5,409 bases of DNA, from contig JASHXW010000137.1 of NCBI GenBank assembly GCA_030043395.1, positions 1-5,409 on the forward strand. Direction: 5' to 3'. Positions 1 to 5,409 of this stretch are shown here, piece by piece. This DNA is from Streptosporangiaceae bacterium (GTDB lineage: Bacteria > Actinomycetota > Actinomycetes > Streptosporangiales > Streptosporangiaceae). Within the stretch, counting starts at the first letter, position 1; the number at the start of each line of letters is the position of its first letter. Under the pieces are notes generated by a model. It saw only the letters and a program-made list of their open reading frames with translations. It made no database searches and was not told where the DNA came from. Both the position numbers and the translations under genes were made by a program.

Positions 1-702
1 CGCCGACTCGGTCAGGTTTCCGTCGCGGATGATGATCTGGCGCTCGGCCTTGGCCGCCACGATGGGGTTATGGGTGATCACCACGAGCGTGGAACCCGCG
101 GCGTGCAGCTCGCCAAGCAGGTCGATCAGTTCCGCGGTGGTGTTGCTGTCCAGGTTGCCGGTCGGCTCGTCACACAACAGCAGCGACGGGCGGTTGACCA
201 GCGCGCGGGCGATGGCGACGCGCTGCCGCTCACCGCCGGACAGGGCGGTCGGCAGGGCGTAGGCCCGGTGCGCGAGACCCACCTGGGCCAGGGCGGCCAT
301 CGCCGAATGGAACCGCTCGCGCCTGGGCTGGTCCGCGTACACCTGGGCGAGCATGACGTTCTCGACCGCGGCGCGATGCGGCAGCAGGTGGAACGACTGG
401 AAGACGAAGCCGATCTGCCTGGCCCGGACGGCCGAGCGGTCGCGTTCGGATGCCTGGCCCAGGTCCAGGCCGTCGATCTCCAGCGTTCCCCTGGTCGGGC
501 GGTCCAGTAGTCCGAGCAGGTTGAGCAGCGTCGACTTGCCCGAGCCGGATGGCCCGGTGATCGCGACGTGCTCGCCTTGCCGCACCACCAGGTTGGCATC
601 GCGGAGCGCGGTCACCGGAGGAGGCCCAGGGTAGGTGTAGCCGACGTCGCTCAGGCGCATGACGGGCGGGGCACCGCCGATGCCCAGCGTGAGCGAGGTC
701 AT
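1..702 (-). CDS. ABC transporter ATP-binding protein, MacB/LolD type (3' end cut by window edge)
   Basis: This cytoplasmic ATPase should energise an ABC exporter or mechanotransmission complex of the MacB/LolD/FtsE family. The 234 visible codons hold a complete nucleotide-binding domain: Walker A GPSGSGKST at 50-58, Q-loop Gln102 in FVFQSF, signature LSGGERQ at 154-160, Walker B LLLCDEP at 174-180 with Glu179, D-loop GNLD at 182-185 and switch His211 in VITHN. LLNLLGLLDRPTRG after Walker A and DEPTGNLD are typical of the MacB/LolD branch. No stop codon appears before the left edge; at about 230 residues the family is normally almost finished, so only a few residues are probably missing. The ATG at 702-700 has AAAGGA at 716-711, eight bases upstream, and overlaps the adaptor stop codon by four bases (ATGA), which suggests translational coupling. 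An internal ATG at codon 15 has no such site. The partner permease would lie beyond the left edge; the exported substrate cannot be inferred. Confidence 0.95.
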   Translation of the reverse strand, partial: MTSLTLGIGGAPPVMRLSDVGYTYPGPPPVTALRDANLVVRQGEHVAITGPSGSGKSTLLNLLGLLDRPTRGTLEIDGLDLGQASERDRSAVRARQIGFVFQSFHLLPHRAAVENVMLAQVYADQPRRERFHSAMAALAQVGLAHRAYALPTALSGGERQRVAIARALVNRPSLLLCDEPTGNLDSNTTAELIDLLGELHAAGSTLVVITHNPIVAAKAERQIIIRDGNLTESA

Positions 703-1973
703 CCGCCGTTTCCTTTGACCACGATTCCGCGGCCGCCATGGACCTGGTGGAAGGAGCCGCGCGGGCCGATCGCGGCATGATAGGTCGTGGTGAAGTTCTG
801 GCCGATCAGCACGTTGTCACCGGGTGCCAGGGCGCCGGCCTTAAGCGGGGTCACCTGCACCAGGCCATCGCCAGTAGCGCCGGTCCGCACCGGCACCCGA
901 ACCTGCGTCCTGCCGTCCAGCTTGGTGACGTAGATCCCGCCGTTGGCCGAGGCGAAAACGGCAGACTCCGGCACGGCCATGACCTTGCCGCTGGTGGCGG
1001 CTGTCGTGATCCGCAGGCTCACATCCTGGCCGACGAGCACCGCGGGCAGCGGCTTCCTCGTCTTGATGGTCATCGGCAGGTAGTCACCGCCGGCGATGCT
1101 GTTGGTCGACTCGGGGATAGCCGACACCGAGGTGATCTTGCCTATGTACGACTGGCCGGTGTCGGACCGGGTGATGATCACCTTCATGCCGCGCCTGACC
1201 ATGCTGCGGTCGCTGGGGTTGAGCTGCCCGGAAAGAGCCGGGCGCCCGACAGCCAGCGTGACGTCCGACGCGCTGATCGTCTGGCCGACCGTGGCGCTGA
1301 ACTTGATCAGGTGCGCGGGCAGGCGGGGGACGAACATGTAATCGCTCAGCGGGACCTCCGCGCCCCGGTCCGCCTTGGGGCCAGAGCTGACGGTCGGCGC
1401 CGTGTAACCGAGCGCGGTGTAGAAGTCCGAGACCGCGGCCTCGGTCCCAGCGCCGTAGGTGCCGAGAGTGTCGTCGCCGACGCCGTAGCCGAGCGACTCA
1501 AGATCCTCCTGAAGCTGCGTCACGTCCGAGCCCTCGTCGCCGGGCACGAGGTCCCGGTAGGCCGGCACCTTGCCCTGCAGCACGAAATACGGCTGGCCGG
1601 CTACTTCGAGCAGCAGCGATCCCTGGTGAACGGCCTGGCCCTGGTGGGCGAAGATCTTGGTCACGATCGGCTGCGCTCCGGCACCCGCATTGCCCGCGCT
1701 GCCGATCGACGCAGGCGACACCTCGGTCGGAGGCCCGACCGAGGCCTGGGCAAGCACGGTGTTCGTGATGACCTGATCGGTCACCGGGATGCTCAGCTGC
1801 GTGGCGGACGGCGGCTTGGTCTCAGACGCGAGCTCGGCCGGCGACTTGATCATGGTGGACGCCAGCAGTCCGCCGCCCGCGGCGAGCACGACCAATCCGA
1901 CAACGCCGAGCAGCACGAACCGGCGGCGACGAAGGCGCTGGTACCCGGGGGCCTCATCGATGGTTACATCCAC
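699..1973 (-). CDS. HlyD/MacA-like membrane-anchored adaptor with peptidoglycan-binding domain
   Basis: This 424-residue protein is likely the extracytoplasmic adaptor of the ABC system whose ATPase follows it. A short basic N-terminus (RLRRRR) precedes one membrane segment at about 19-39, so the rest should lie outside the membrane. Order after that: a Ser/Ala/Gly-rich stretch; a first lipoyl-type half (about 103-132, VTKIFAHQGQAVHQGSLLLE); a PG_binding_1 domain (about 143-190, GDEGSDVTQLQEDLESLGYG, then T-x-x-AV-x-x-FY); a second lipoyl-type half (about 213-245, ATVGQTISASDVTLAVG); a beta-barrel region; and a membrane-proximal domain (about 325-395, VMAVPESAVFA to PGDNVLIG). The long alpha-hairpin that meets TolC in Gram-negative MacA is absent, as expected where there is no outer membrane; wall binding may replace it. 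The GTG at 1973 is chosen because GAAAGG (1986-1981) is seven bases upstream; the GTG at 1979 adds two residues but lies only one base from that site. The domain family is clear; the substrate and partner are inferred. Confidence 0.88.
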   Translation of the reverse strand: MDVTIDEAPGYQRLRRRRFVLLGVVGLVVLAAGGGLLASTMIKSPAELASETKPPSATQLSIPVTDQVITNTVLAQASVGPPTEVSPASIGSAGNAGAGAQPIVTKIFAHQGQAVHQGSLLLEVAGQPYFVLQGKVPAYRDLVPGDEGSDVTQLQEDLESLGYGVGDDTLGTYGAGTEAAVSDFYTALGYTAPTVSSGPKADRGAEVPLSDYMFVPRLPAHLIKFSATVGQTISASDVTLAVGRPALSGQLNPSDRSMVRRGMKVIITRSDTGQSYIGKITSVSAIPESTNSIAGGDYLPMTIKTRKPLPAVLVGQDVSLRITTAATSGKVMAVPESAVFASANGGIYVTKLDGRTQVRVPVRTGATGDGLVQVTPLKAGALAPGDNVLIGQNFTTTYHAAIGPRGSFHQVHGGRGIVVKGNGG

Positions 1974-1980
1974 GCCCACA

Positions 1981-1986
1981 CCTTTC
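1981..1986 (-). promoter_or_regulatory. Ribosome binding site of the adaptor gene, decides the start
   Basis: The minus strand reads GAAAGG here. It lies seven bases from the GTG at 1973 but only one base from the GTG at 1979, so it favours the later start. Confidence 0.6.
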
Positions 1987-1987
1987 A

Positions 1988-2006
1988 GGTCGGCTAAACG
2001 CCGGCC
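1988..2006 (-). other. Inverted repeat in the adaptor leader, directly ahead of its ribosome binding site
   Basis: On the minus strand GGCCGGC and GCCGACC flank a five-base spacer (GTTTA). In the RNA this is a seven-pair stem with one C-A mismatch, ending one base before GAAAGG. It could modulate ribosome access or bind a regulator as DNA, but short GC-rich repeats arise easily in such genomes. No convincing -10/-35 promoter was found in the 160-bp gap, although a less GC-rich patch at about 2010-2033 is a plausible place for one. Confidence 0.25.
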
Positions 2007-2076
2007 TTCGCATTCATCTTTTGCTTAAACGCCTGCTGAAAGCGCGCAGCGCCAATGGCATGCGGCAACTTCCATG

Positions 2077-2108
2077 ATCCGCGCGAAACCTGCAGCCGGA
2101 GCGCGGAT
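2077..2108 (-). terminator. Possible terminator after the GH3 gene
   Basis: A perfect 8-bp inverted repeat (ATCCGCGC and GCGCGGAT) with a 16-base spacer starts 25 bases after the GH3 stop codon. Position and orientation suit a transcript end. The loop is long and no U-run follows, so it is weaker than a classic intrinsic terminator, though actinobacterial terminators often lack U-runs. Confidence 0.35.
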
Positions 2109-2133
2109 TGCGTGTGAGTTTGGAGTGAATTTC

Positions 2134-4779
2134 CTAGCTGACGGCAACGCCTGCCGCAGCGCGCGACCTGGCAGCCCCGGGCTGTGCCGCGATCCCGGAC
2201 CGGACCCGCGCGGACAGCCGCAGCGCGCGCGACGACGAGCCCACCTCGACCGTGAACTCGCCCCCTGGCCAGATCCAGCTCGCCAGGTCCTCGTCGTACC
2301 GCGCGAAAGCCCGCGCCGGGATCCTCAGCCTCGCCTGCACGGCCTCGCCAGGCGCAGCGCGCACGGCAGCGAAGGCGGCGAGCGCCCGGACCGGCCGGCC
2401 CTTGCTGGCCGGGTCGCCAGGCTCGGCCAGGTAGGCCTGCACGACCTCCTTGCCCGGCCGGGTGCCAGCGTTCCGGACCGTCACGGCGAGTTCGAGATCA
2501 TCCCCGTCCGCCAGGCCGGCGGGGCAGTCCAGCGACTCGTACTCCCAGGTGGTGAAGCCCAGGCCATGGCCGAACGGGTACTGGGGAGCGATGCCGTTCA
2601 CGTCGTATCCGCGGTAGCCGATCAGCAGGCCCTCGTCGTAGCGGAGCAGGCCGCTCGCATCCGGCACCGCGTGCAGGACAGGGCAATCGGCCTCGGCTGC
2701 GGGCATGGTCACAGGCAGCCTGCCGCCGGGCTCGGCGGTGCCGAGCAGGACGTCGGCGAGTGCCGCGCCAAATGCCTGGCCTGGCAGCCAGGCGTAGATA
2801 ACGGCCTGGACCTGTGCCGCCCACGGCATCAGCACGGGCATGCCGGAGTTGATCACGACGATGGTCCTGGTGTTCACCGCCGCGACCCTGCTGACCAGCT
2901 CATCCTGCCGGCCTGGCAGGGCGAGCGTGGCCCGGTCGAAGCCCTCGCTCTCGGTCAGCTCGGCCGATCCGACGACGACGATCGCGGCTTGCGCTGCTGC
3001 GGCTGCTTGCTCTGCCTGCGCCAGCAGGTGATCGTCGTCGGCGGCGGGAACGGCGCCGAGCCGGACGGTCAGCGGGCCTTCGCCGTCCGCGGCGGGGCTG
3101 AACTCCAGGCGCAGGCGGGCGTCGGCGCCTTCGTCAAGCCGCACGGTCGCGCGCAGTTCGCCGGGCCGTGTCATCGCCTCGACCGGGTCACCGGGGACCT
3201 GGGTGGCGTCGTCGATGACCGCGGCGCCGTCGACCGTCAGCGTCAGGTGGCCAACTCCGGCGGCGCCGAGCATGTAAGCGCCTGGCGCGCCGGGGTGGAA
3301 CACGGCCGTCAGCACGATCCGGCCTGGCTCGCCCCAGCCGATCCCCCGGGGCACGGCATCCCACCAGGCGAGGCTGGACGAGCCGCGGTGCTCCGAGGCG
3401 AGCACGGTCCCGCCGGCGCTGGTGAACTCCAGCCGCACGCCGGGCTCGCCGGTCCGCGGGTCGGTCAGCGAGCCAGCTTCAGGCTCGGGGAGAAGCTGCC
3501 AGTTCTGGCATCCGGTCGCGGTCAGGACTTCGGCGTGACCCGGGAGCGCTGCGCGCAGTGCGCGCGCTGGGTCGGACACGCTCGCCGGCACGACGCCCGC
3601 GCTGCCGCCACCCTGGATCGTCGGGTGACTGGCGTTCGGGCCGATGACGGCGACGCTTCGGAGCGTGGCGGGATCGAGAGGCAGCACGTCCTCGTTCTTC
3701 AGCAGCACGAAGGACTCGGCCGCCGCGCTGCGCAGCAGTCCGGGGTCCACGAGCGCCGCCCTCTCTGGTCTCGACGGCGTGAGGCCGGACGAGCTAGCCG
3801 GGGCGGGATCGGCGAGCGCGCCGACCCGGCGCGCGAGCCGCAGCAGCCGGATGACCTTGTCGTCGAGCAGCTCCTGACTGACGGACCGGTCATCGACGGC
3901 GTGCGCGAGCAGCTCGCCCCACGGCCCGCTCGGGCCGGGCATGGACAGGTCGAGCGTGGCCGCGGCGGTCTCCTCGGTGCTGAGCGCCGCGTCCCAGTCG
4001 GAGGTGACCACGCCGGCGAAGCCCCACTCGTTCTTCAGCACGTCCCGCAGCAGCCGCACGTTCTCGGTCATCCGGTGACCGTTGACCTTGTTATAGGCGG
4101 CCATCACCAGCCATGCGCCGGCGTCGCGCACGCATGCCTCGAATGGCGCGAGGTACAGCTCGCGCAGCACTGCCTCGGCTATCCGCGCGTCGTAGATCCG
4201 GCGCCCGGTCTCGGAGTCATTGCCGGCGTAGTGCTTGACCGTGGCCGCCACGCCGGCCGACTGCACGCCGCGCACGTATGCCGACGCCAGTCGGCCGGTG
4301 AGCACCGGGTCCTCGGCGAAGCACTCGAAGCCGCGCCCGCCGAGCGGAGTGCGCATCAGGTTCACGGTGGGAGCGAGCAGGACGTCCACGCCCTTGGCCC
4401 TGGCCTCCGCGCCCAGTGCCGCGGCGAGCCGGTGCACCAGGTCGGTGTCCCACGTGGCGCCCAGGGCAGACGGGCAGGGCAGGCTGGCCGACGGCTTGCG
4501 CTCGTCCTTGGTGGTGCCGCGGACTCCGGCCGGCCCGTCCGAGGTCACGATCTGACGCAGTCCGATGGCCTCGCAGCCTTGCGTACGCCAGCTGTCCGCG
4601 CCGGTCAGCAGCTGGACCTTGGCGGCGATCGAGAGCATCCCGGCGAGCTCGCGGTCGGTCTTCAGCCCGACCGCGTCCGCGCCGCCCGCGGGGCTGACGC
4701 GCCCGGGTGGCCGGCCCGGTCCGGCAGGCCCTTGCGGGTCAGCCGGACCGGGAGCCGGTGCCGGGTCAGTGGCGGTCAC
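2134..4779 (-). CDS. Family 3 glycoside hydrolase (beta-glucosidase type) with PA14 insertion and Fn3-like C-terminus
   Basis: This 881-residue enzyme should remove terminal beta-linked sugars from oligosaccharides or glycosides by a retaining mechanism. After a Pro/Gly/Ala-rich tail (about 1-38) comes the family 3 barrel: DGPAGVRG 81-88, NLMRTPLGGRGFECFAEDP 140-158, KHYAGND 182-188, MAAYNKVNG 226-234, and nucleophile Asp261 in VTSDWDA. The second domain opens with ESFVLLKN 355-362, is interrupted by a PA14-like domain (about 449-575), resumes with ESEGFDR 610-616 (Glu612 the likely acid/base) and ends in YPFGHGLGFTTWEY 734-747. An Fn3-like domain (about 750-860) follows. PA14-bearing family 3 enzymes include the Kluyveromyces marxianus beta-glucosidase, where the insert shapes the sugar pocket; exact specificity (glucose, xylose, natural-product glycosides) cannot be read here. 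No signal peptide is visible, so it is probably cytoplasmic. The GTG at 4779 is chosen because GAGGG lies six bases upstream; an upstream in-frame GTG at 4857 would translate a perfect hairpin and lacks a ribosome site. Confidence 0.95.
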   Translation of the reverse strand: MTATDPAPAPGPADPQGPAGPGRPPGRVSPAGGADAVGLKTDRELAGMLSIAAKVQLLTGADSWRTQGCEAIGLRQIVTSDGPAGVRGTTKDERKPSASLPCPSALGATWDTDLVHRLAAALGAEARAKGVDVLLAPTVNLMRTPLGGRGFECFAEDPVLTGRLASAYVRGVQSAGVAATVKHYAGNDSETGRRIYDARIAEAVLRELYLAPFEACVRDAGAWLVMAAYNKVNGHRMTENVRLLRDVLKNEWGFAGVVTSDWDAALSTEETAAATLDLSMPGPSGPWGELLAHAVDDRSVSQELLDDKVIRLLRLARRVGALADPAPASSSGLTPSRPERAALVDPGLLRSAAAESFVLLKNEDVLPLDPATLRSVAVIGPNASHPTIQGGGSAGVVPASVSDPARALRAALPGHAEVLTATGCQNWQLLPEPEAGSLTDPRTGEPGVRLEFTSAGGTVLASEHRGSSSLAWWDAVPRGIGWGEPGRIVLTAVFHPGAPGAYMLGAAGVGHLTLTVDGAAVIDDATQVPGDPVEAMTRPGELRATVRLDEGADARLRLEFSPAADGEGPLTVRLGAVPAADDDHLLAQAEQAAAAAQAAIVVVGSAELTESEGFDRATLALPGRQDELVSRVAAVNTRTIVVINSGMPVLMPWAAQVQAVIYAWLPGQAFGAALADVLLGTAEPGGRLPVTMPAAEADCPVLHAVPDASGLLRYDEGLLIGYRGYDVNGIAPQYPFGHGLGFTTWEYESLDCPAGLADGDDLELAVTVRNAGTRPGKEVVQAYLAEPGDPASKGRPVRALAAFAAVRAAPGEAVQARLRIPARAFARYDEDLASWIWPGGEFTVEVGSSSRALRLSARVRSGIAAQPGAARSRAAAGVAVS

Positions 4780-4780
4780 G

Positions 4781-4824
4781 AGCCACCCTCGCCAGGCGAG
4801 GGCAGGCTGATCTGGTGGGTGGCT
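4781..4824 (-). promoter_or_regulatory. Long-range inverted repeat that would cover the GH3 ribosome binding site
   Basis: AGCCACCC (4824-4817, minus strand) is perfectly complementary to GGGTGGCT (4788-4781), which overlaps the GAGGG ribosome site and runs to one base before the GTG start. Pairing would occlude translation initiation. The upstream arm shares bases 4822-4824 with the terminator-like hairpin, and the downstream arm shares 4786-4788 with the local hairpin, so these structures compete. This layout resembles a leader with alternative folds, but no known riboswitch class was recognised and function is inferred from complementarity alone. Confidence 0.3.
4786..4802 (-). promoter_or_regulatory. 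Perfect palindrome over the GH3 ribosome binding site
   Basis: CCCTCGCC and GGCGAGGG form a perfect 8-bp inverted repeat around a single central base, so the 17-bp site reads the same on both strands except at its centre. The minus-strand copy includes the GAGGG ribosome site (4790-4786). As RNA it could fold as seven pairs with a three-base loop that sequesters that site; as DNA it has the symmetry of a dimeric repressor operator. It does not match the Streptomyces CebR operator TGGGAGCGCTCCCA. Confidence 0.4.
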
Positions 4825-4851
4825 GCCCGGCCGGAAACCCGGCCGGGCAGC
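4822..4851 (-). terminator. Perfect 13-bp hairpin between the binding-protein and GH3 genes
   Basis: GCTGCCCGGCCGG is followed by a four-base loop (GTTT on the minus strand) and its exact reverse complement. The hairpin starts 40 bases after the binding-protein stop codon and ends 42 bases before the GH3 start. There is no U-run, as is common in actinobacterial terminators. It may end most transcripts after the binding-protein gene, or act as an intercistronic stem that stabilises the binding-protein message and lowers hydrolase output, as is known for several sugar-importer operons. Because the stem is symmetric, orientation rests on context. Confidence 0.65.
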
Positions 4852-4891
4852 TTGCACCCGTCAAGGAGGATCCTCACGGTGCGCGCCAGCC

Positions 4892-5409
4892 TCAGTGCAC
4901 AGGCTTGAGGTGCATCACCGTGTAGAGGACCTCGGGGATGTTCGGGCCTGGGTCCATGTACTTGTCAGTCGCCGTGGGCCAGCCCGTGTAGTGCCGGGTA
5001 GAGAATTCAGCCCACGCGGCGCCGAGCAGCAGCGGTGCCACCGGAACCTGCGTGGACTCGATGTTCGCCAGCTTCGCGAGCGCCGAGTTGGCCTCCGCTG
5101 GCGTGCTTGCGGCCGCGTACTCGTTGAGCGCCGCGTTCGCCGGGGCGTAGTTGAAGCGACCGTAGTCGTTGGCTGCTTCCGTGCCGATCTTCGCGGACGT
5201 GCTGTATTGCATCCAGTTGGCGTAGTAGGCGTACGGCGTCAGGCCCTGGTTGCTCCAGTGGATCGCCGTGGTGAAGTCGCCCTTCTCCACGAGGCCGCCC
5301 CAGACCTGCCCGCCGTTGTTGCCAGGAATCCCGTCGACCGAGACGTGGAAGCCCTCCTTGCCGAGCTGGGAGACCAGCAGCTTGGCGTCCGCGTAGTAGT
5401 CGCTGTACT
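4892..5409 (-). CDS. Extracellular solute-binding protein, family 5 (C-terminal part, 5' end outside window)
   Basis: Only the last 171 codons are present; the N-terminus, any lipoprotein signal and most of the ligand pocket lie beyond the right edge. The fragment starts in a YSDYYADAKLLVSQLGKEGF segment typical of SBP_bac_5 (dipeptide/oligopeptide/oligosaccharide) binding proteins, contains NAALNEYAAASTPAEANSAL (residues 91-110 of the fragment) and the near-terminal VPVAPLLLGAAWAEF (121-135), and carries TGWPTATDKYMDP (141-153). A GWPT-x-x-x-Y-x-x-P motif there recalls family 5 proteins that bind cello-oligosaccharides and other beta-glycans rather than classic dipeptide-binding ones; that specificity is an inference. 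The protein should sit on the outside of the membrane and feed an ABC importer whose permeases are not in this window. The hydrolase gene follows in the same direction after 112 bp, supporting an oligosaccharide ligand. A GTG at 5290 is an internal valine codon, not a start: the frame is open upstream to the edge. Confidence 0.9.
   Translation of the reverse strand, partial: YSDYYADAKLLVSQLGKEGFHVSVDGIPGNNGGQVWGGLVEKGDFTTAIHWSNQGLTPYAYYANWMQYSTSAKIGTEAANDYGRFNYAPANAALNEYAAASTPAEANSALAKLANIESTQVPVAPLLLGAAWAEFSTRHYTGWPTATDKYMDPGPNIPEVLYTVMHLKPVH

Noticed and set aside
126..778. Overlapping 157- and 182-codon minus-strand frames within the ABC ATPase region.
   Set aside because: They are off-frame readings. 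The true ATPase frame has no stop before the window edge and holds all nucleotide-binding motifs.
738..1997. A 419-codon open frame on the plus strand, opposite the adaptor gene.
   Set aside because: Its composition is typical of antisense translation (His/Arg/Asp/Gly-rich), with no domain; the opposite strand has a clear membrane segment, a PG-binding motif and an adaptor fold.
4780..4857. An upstream GTG at 4857 as the GH3 start, adding 26 residues.
   Set aside because: It has no ribosome site and would put the perfect hairpin inside the coding region. The GTG at 4779 has GAGGG six bases upstream.
4830..4866. A TTGACG -35-like box on the minus strand in the gap ahead of the GH3 gene.
   Set aside because: No -10-like hexamer lies 16-19 bases downstream; that position falls in the GC-rich hairpin.
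4866..4875. A 10-bp palindrome (GAGGATCCTC) in the gap after the binding-protein gene.
   Set aside because: It is short, has no loop space as RNA, and its flanks are not symmetric; not enough to call an operator.
2074..4908. A 944-codon open frame on the plus strand, opposite the GH3 gene.
   Set aside because: It is the antisense shadow of a high-GC gene. Its translation is rich in Arg, Gly, Ala and His with no recognisable domain, while the minus strand gives an intact, motif-complete GH3 enzyme.
4863..4908. AAGGAGGA followed by a GTG on the plus strand at 4879, suggesting a plus-strand gene start.
   Set aside because: The frame closes after nine codons and overlaps the binding-protein stop on the other strand; it looks like a chance match.
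4892..5290. The GTG at 5290 as the start of a short 132-residue gene.
   Set aside because: The frame remains open to the right edge and the extra residues match the family 5 binding-protein fold, so this is the end of a larger gene.

Overview
The window is high-GC DNA with strong G/C preference at third codon positions, GTG starts and purine-rich ribosome binding sites. This points to an actinomycete, probably a soil Streptomyces-like or related lineage; the genus cannot be told from the sequence. All four recognisable genes are on the minus strand, so in transcription order the window reads from right to left. No RNA genes, mobile elements, CRISPR arrays or broken genes were seen, and both edge genes continue beyond the window.

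Right side (4892-5409, then 2134-4779): the C-terminal 171 residues of a family 5 extracellular solute-binding protein of an ABC importer, followed by a complete family 3 glycoside hydrolase (beta-glucosidase type with a PA14 insertion and a C-terminal Fn3-like domain). The hydrolase has no signal peptide. The simplest reading is an oligosaccharide-use locus: the binding protein captures a (probably beta-linked) oligosaccharide outside the cell, permeases encoded beyond the right edge import it, and the hydrolase splits it in the cytoplasm. The 112-bp gap between the two genes is rich in structure: a perfect 13-bp hairpin and two further perfect inverted repeats that overlap each other and cover the hydrolase ribosome binding site.

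Left side (699-1973, then 1-702): a membrane-anchored HlyD/MacA-like adaptor in which a peptidoglycan-binding domain appears to sit between the two halves of the lipoyl domain, followed with a 4-bp ATGA overlap by a MacB/LolD-type ABC ATPase. This is the actinobacterial form of a MacAB-like export or envelope-stress system; an FtsX/MacB-type permease is expected beyond the left edge. The left operon is separated from the hydrolase by about 160 bp containing a weak terminator-like inverted repeat, and nothing shows that the two halves work together.

The features most worth a second look are the nested alternative hairpins ahead of the hydrolase and the unusual domain order of the adaptor. I found no convincing wholly new system in this window.
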